A stretch of DNA of 64,000 bases, taken from positions 3,041,561-3,105,560 of the forward strand of contig NW_025062477.1 in assembly GCF_000002995.4 (NCBI RefSeq). The letters run 5' to 3'. The translations under genes and the position numbers were made by a program. Positions 59,901 through 64,000 of the stretch are shown here, piece by piece. Position 1 is the first letter of the stretch; each line of letters opens with the position of its first letter. The DNA is from Brugia malayi (Eukaryota > Nematoda > Chromadorea > Rhabditida > Onchocercidae). The notes below the pieces were generated by a model. That model ran no database searches, was not told the DNA's origin, and worked only from the letters and a program-made list of their open reading frames with translations.

Positions 59901-62900
59901 AAAAGAGGTAATTTGAACTTAATTGAATATTTTCTGTGCTCTGTATGGGCACTGGTCAAATTCGGTGTGGTCATTTTTCAACCTAAATAATTTTAATAAA
60001 TATGTTTTAAACATTATTTCAGCATTAAAATAATTAAATTTTTAACAGTGATATTTTAAATCATTCTCGCATTTAAAAATAAATTTTAATTCAAATTTAA
60101 AATGTTAATTTAAAAGTGCTGCAATTTGTATTAGATTTTGTATATTGACTAAAAAATAAGTTCTAGTAATAGCAAATTTCAATTTAATTAAGTGTATAAA
60201 CAACTAAATAAGATAACTTAATTTGAAAAAAGTCATAATTTGAACTAATGTGATTACTTTTATTGCTCTGTATGGGCACTGGTCACATTCGTGTGGTCAT
60301 TTTTCAACTTAAATATTTTAATATTGAGTTTTGAACATTATTTCAGCATTAAAATTTCTTAAATTTTTAAACATTGATAGTTTTATAATCATTTTCGCAA
60401 TTAAAAATAATTTTGAATTCAAATTTAAAATTTTAATATTAAGAAAATGCGCAATTTGTTTGTTTTATGTATATTGAACTAAAAAATAAGTTCTTGTATT
60501 AGCAATTTTCAATTTAATTAAGTGTCTAAAACAACTAAAAGATATAATTTAAATTGAAAAAAGACATAATTTGAACTTAATGATTACTTTCTATCCTCTG
60601 TATGGGCACTGGTCACATTCGTGTGGGTCATTTTTCAACTTAAATAATTTTAATAATTGAGTTTTAAACATTATTTCAGCATTAAATTATTAAATTTTTA
60701 AACAGTGATAGTTTTAAAATCATTTTCGCAATTAAAAATAAATTTGAATTCAAATTTAAAATTTTAATATTAAGAAATGCGGAAATTTGTATTAGATTTA
60801 GTATTTTGAACTATAAAGAAGCTCTGGTATAAGCAAATTTTAATTTAATTAAGTGTCTAAACAAGCTAAAAATATAATTTAATTTGAAAAAAGTCATAAA
60901 TTTGAACTTAATTGATTACTTTCTAATGCTCTGTATGAGCAACTGGTCACTATTCGGTCTGTGGTCATTTTTCAACTTAAATAATTTCAATAAATAAGTT
61001 TTAAACATTATTTCAGCATTAAAATAATATTTTTTTATGTTCTTGTATTAACAATTTTCAATTTAATTAAGTGTATAAACAACTAAATAATATAACTTAA
61101 TTTGAAAAAAGTCATAATTTGAACTTAATTGATTACTTTCTATGCTCTGTATGGGCACTGGTCAAATTCGGTGTGGTCATTTTTCAACTTCAAATAATTT
61201 TAATAGATTGAGTTTTAAACATTATTTCAGCATTAAATTAATTAAAATTTTTAAACAGTGATAGTTTTAAATCATTCTCGCAATTAAAAATAAATTTTAA
61301 TTCAAATTTAAAACGTTAATATTAAAAATATGTTCCAATTTGTATTAGATTTTTGTATTTGAACTAAAAAATAAGTTCTAGTAATAGCAAATTTCAATTT
61401 ATTTTAAGTGTATAAACAACTAAATAATATAACTTAATTTGAAAAAAGTCATAATTTGAACTTATTGATTACTTTCTATGGCTCTGTATGGCACTGGTCA
61501 AATTCGGTGTGGTCATTTTTCAACTTAAATAATTTTAATAAATAAGTTTTAAACATTATTTCAGCATTAAAATAAATTTTTTTATGTTCTTGTATTAACA
61601 ATTTTCCAATTTTATTAAGTGTCTAAACAACTAAAAAAATATAATTTAAATTGAAAAAGACATAATTTGAACTTAATTGATTATTTCTATCCTCTGTATG
61701 GGCACTGGTACATTCGGTGTGGTTCATTTTTCAACTTAAATAATTTCAATAAATAAGTTTATACATTATTTCAGCATTAAAATAATTTTTTTATGTTCTT
61801 GTAATTAACATTTTCAATTTAATTAAGTGTATAAACAACTAAACGATATAACTTAATTTAAAAAAGTCATAATTTGAACTTAATTGATTACTTTCTATGC
61901 TCTGTATGGGCACTGCGTCACATTCGGGTGTGGTCATTTTTCAACTTAAAAATTTTAATATTGAGGTTTAAACATTATTTCAGCAATTAAAATTAATTAA
62001 ATTTTAACAGTGATAGTTTTAAATCATTCTCGCAATTAAAATAAATTTTAATTCAAATTTAAAACGTTAATATTAAAAATATGTTCCAATTTGTATTAGA
62101 TTTTGTATATTGAACTAAAAAATAAGTTCTTAGTAATAGCAAATTTCAATTTAATTTAAGTGTATAAACAACTAAATAATATAACTTAATTGAAAAAGTC
62201 ATAATTTGAACTTAATTGATTACTTTCTATGCTCTGTATGGGCACTTGTCAAATTCGGTGTGGTCATTTTTCAATCTTAAATAATTTTAATAAATAAGTT
62301 TTAAACATTATTTTCAGCATTAAAATAAATTTTTTATGTTCTTGTATTAACAATTTTCAATTTTATTAAGTGTCTAAACAACTAAAAAATATAATTTAAA
62401 TTGAAAAAAAGACATTAATTTGAACTTAATTGATTATTTTTCTATCCTCTGTATGGGCCCTGGTCACATTCGGATGTGGTCATTTTTCAACTTTAAATAA
62501 TTTTTATAAATAAGTTTTAAAACTATTTTCAGCACTAAAAATAATTTTTTATGTTCTTGTATTAACAATTTTTCAATTTTATTAAGTGTATAAACAACTA
62601 AATAATATAACTTAATTTGAAAAAAGACATAATTTGAACTTAATGGATTACTTTCTATGCTCTGTATGGGCACTGGTCACATTTCGGTGTGGTTCATTTT
62701 TTCAATTAAATAATTTTAATAATTGAGTTTTAAAACATTATTTCAGGATTAAAATTATTTAATTTTTAAACGTGATAGATTTAAATCATTCTCAATTAAA
62801 TTAAATTTTAATTTTAAGAAACGCAGCAATTTGTATTAGATTTTCTATATTGAACTAAAAATAAGTTCATGTATTAGCATTTTTCAATTTTATTAAGTGT

Positions 62901-64000
62901 CTAAACAACTAAAAAATATAAATTTAATTTGAAAAAAGTCATAATTTGAACTTAATTGATTACTTTCTAATGCTCTGTATGAGCACTGGTCACATTCGGT
63001 GTGGTCATTTTTCAACTTAAAATAATTTCAATAAATAAGTTTTAAACATTATGTTCAGCATTAAATTTCTTTAAATTTTTTAAATCAGTGATAGATTTTA
63101 AATCATTCTCCAATTAAAATTAAATTTTAATATTAAGAAATCGCAGCAATTTGTATTAGATTTTCTATAATGAACTAAAAAATAAGTTCTTGTATTAGCA
63201 ATTTTCAATTTTATTAAGTGTCTAAACAACTAAAAAATATATTTAAATTGAAAAAAAGAGGTAATTTGAACTTAATTGAATATTTTCTGTGCTCTGTATG
63301 GGCACTGGTCCCATTCGGTGTGGTCATTTTCAACTTAAATATTTTAATAATTGAGTTTTAAAACATATTTCAGGATTAAATTATTTAAATTTTTAAACAG
63401 TGATAGATTTTAAATCATTCTCCAATTAAAATTTAAATTTTAATATTAAGAAAACGCAGCAATTTGTATTAGATTTTCTAATATTGAACTAAAAAATAAG
63501 TTCATGTATTAGCAATTTTCATTTTATTAAGTGTCTAAACAACTAAAAAATATATTTAATTGAAAAAAGTCATAATTGAACTTAATTGATTACTTTCTAT
63601 GCTCTGTATGAGCACTGGTCACAATTCGGTGTGGTCATTTTTCACACTTAAATAATTTCAATAAATAAGTTTTAAATTTATTTCAGCATTAAAATAATTT
63701 TTTTATGTTCTTGGTATTAACAATTTTCATTTAATTAAGTGTAAAACAACTAAACGATATAATTAATTTGAAAAAAGTCAATTTGAACTTAATTGATTTA
63801 CTTTCTATGCTCTGTATGGGCACTGGTCACATTCGGTGTGGTCATTTTTCAACTTAAATAATTTTAATAATTGAGTTTTAAACATTATTTCAGCATTAAA
63901 TTAATTAAATTTTTAAACAGTGATAGTTTTAAATCATTCTCGCAATTAAAAATAAATTTTAATTCAAATTTAAAACGTTAATATTAAAATATGTTCCAAT
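50960..64000. repeat. Satellite array, right part, continuing past the window
   Basis: From the spacing of the TATGGGCACTGG box, unit starts alternate by about 315-335 and about 210 bases (51253, 51568, 51778, 52103, 52313, 52647, 52857). The basic pattern is therefore a long/short dimer of about 530-545 bases. The short unit lacks the stretch from AAACAGTGATAG to the GAACTAAAAAATAA segment. The box and the phrase TTTTAAACATTATTTCAGCA are the best conserved parts. Short open frames inside the array are shadows of the repeat. From about 55 kb onward single-base indels become frequent. Confidence 0.97.

Noticed and set aside
53919..62673. Short open frames in the satellite array
   Set aside because: They repeat with the satellite unit and change with every indel.

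Overview
The window is eukaryotic, very AT-rich DNA and is most likely from a parasitic nematode. The genes are broken into short exons by small AT-rich introns with TTTCAG-type acceptors. Two gene families point to nematodes: a DUF273-type glycosyltransferase-like protein and a type II membrane collagen/olfactomedin protein of the COF-2/UNC-122 kind. Finer placement (for example a spirurid or filarial worm) is only a guess. I saw no bacterial genes, rRNA, tRNA or CRISPR. Gene models were assembled by hand from splice sites and reading-frame phase. Exon edges are therefore predictions, although phase closes in every model called with high confidence.

Layout. 1-2.0 kb: 3' part of a cysteine-bearing, possibly DB-module gene (+). 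4.7-6.9 kb: a 31-bp minisatellite. 7.2-11.1 kb: complete DUF273 gene (+, 7 exons, 369 aa). 12.5-15.5 kb: complete collagen/olfactomedin gene (+, 10 exons, 506 aa). 15.9-16.3 kb: an isolated diverged copy of the satellite that dominates the right side. 16.9-26.6 kb (block A): noncoding DNA, a GCATGC-rich repeat field and a GC-rich zinc-finger gene (-). 26.6-28.4 kb: a broken 3' fragment of mitochondrial-type aconitase. 28.4-29.6 kb: block A'. 30.4-32.8 kb: 3' exons of a coiled-coil gene (-) resembling the MPRIP/outspread C-terminus. 33.1-36.9 kb: satellite array. 36.9-46.7 kb (block B): second copy of A. 46.7-49.8 kb: a C-type lectin gene (-) in the position that aconitase holds in the first copy. 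49.8-51.0 kb (block B'): second copy of A'. 51.0-64.0 kb: the satellite array again, running off the end.

The most interesting content is the duplicated pair of zinc-finger genes. Their exons are GC-rich and packed with perfect nested inverted repeats, while their introns are as AT-rich as the surroundings. Both copies are intact. In one 13-bp palindrome inside the coding sequence, the two copies differ at two positions that pair with each other, so the palindrome stays perfect in both. The second notable feature is the duplication itself: about 11 kb of shared flanks surround different cores (aconitase fragment versus C-type lectin), and the whole second copy sits inside a satellite array built from alternating long and short units. 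From about 55 kb onward the satellite carries many one-base indels, which suggests poorly polished long-read assembly.
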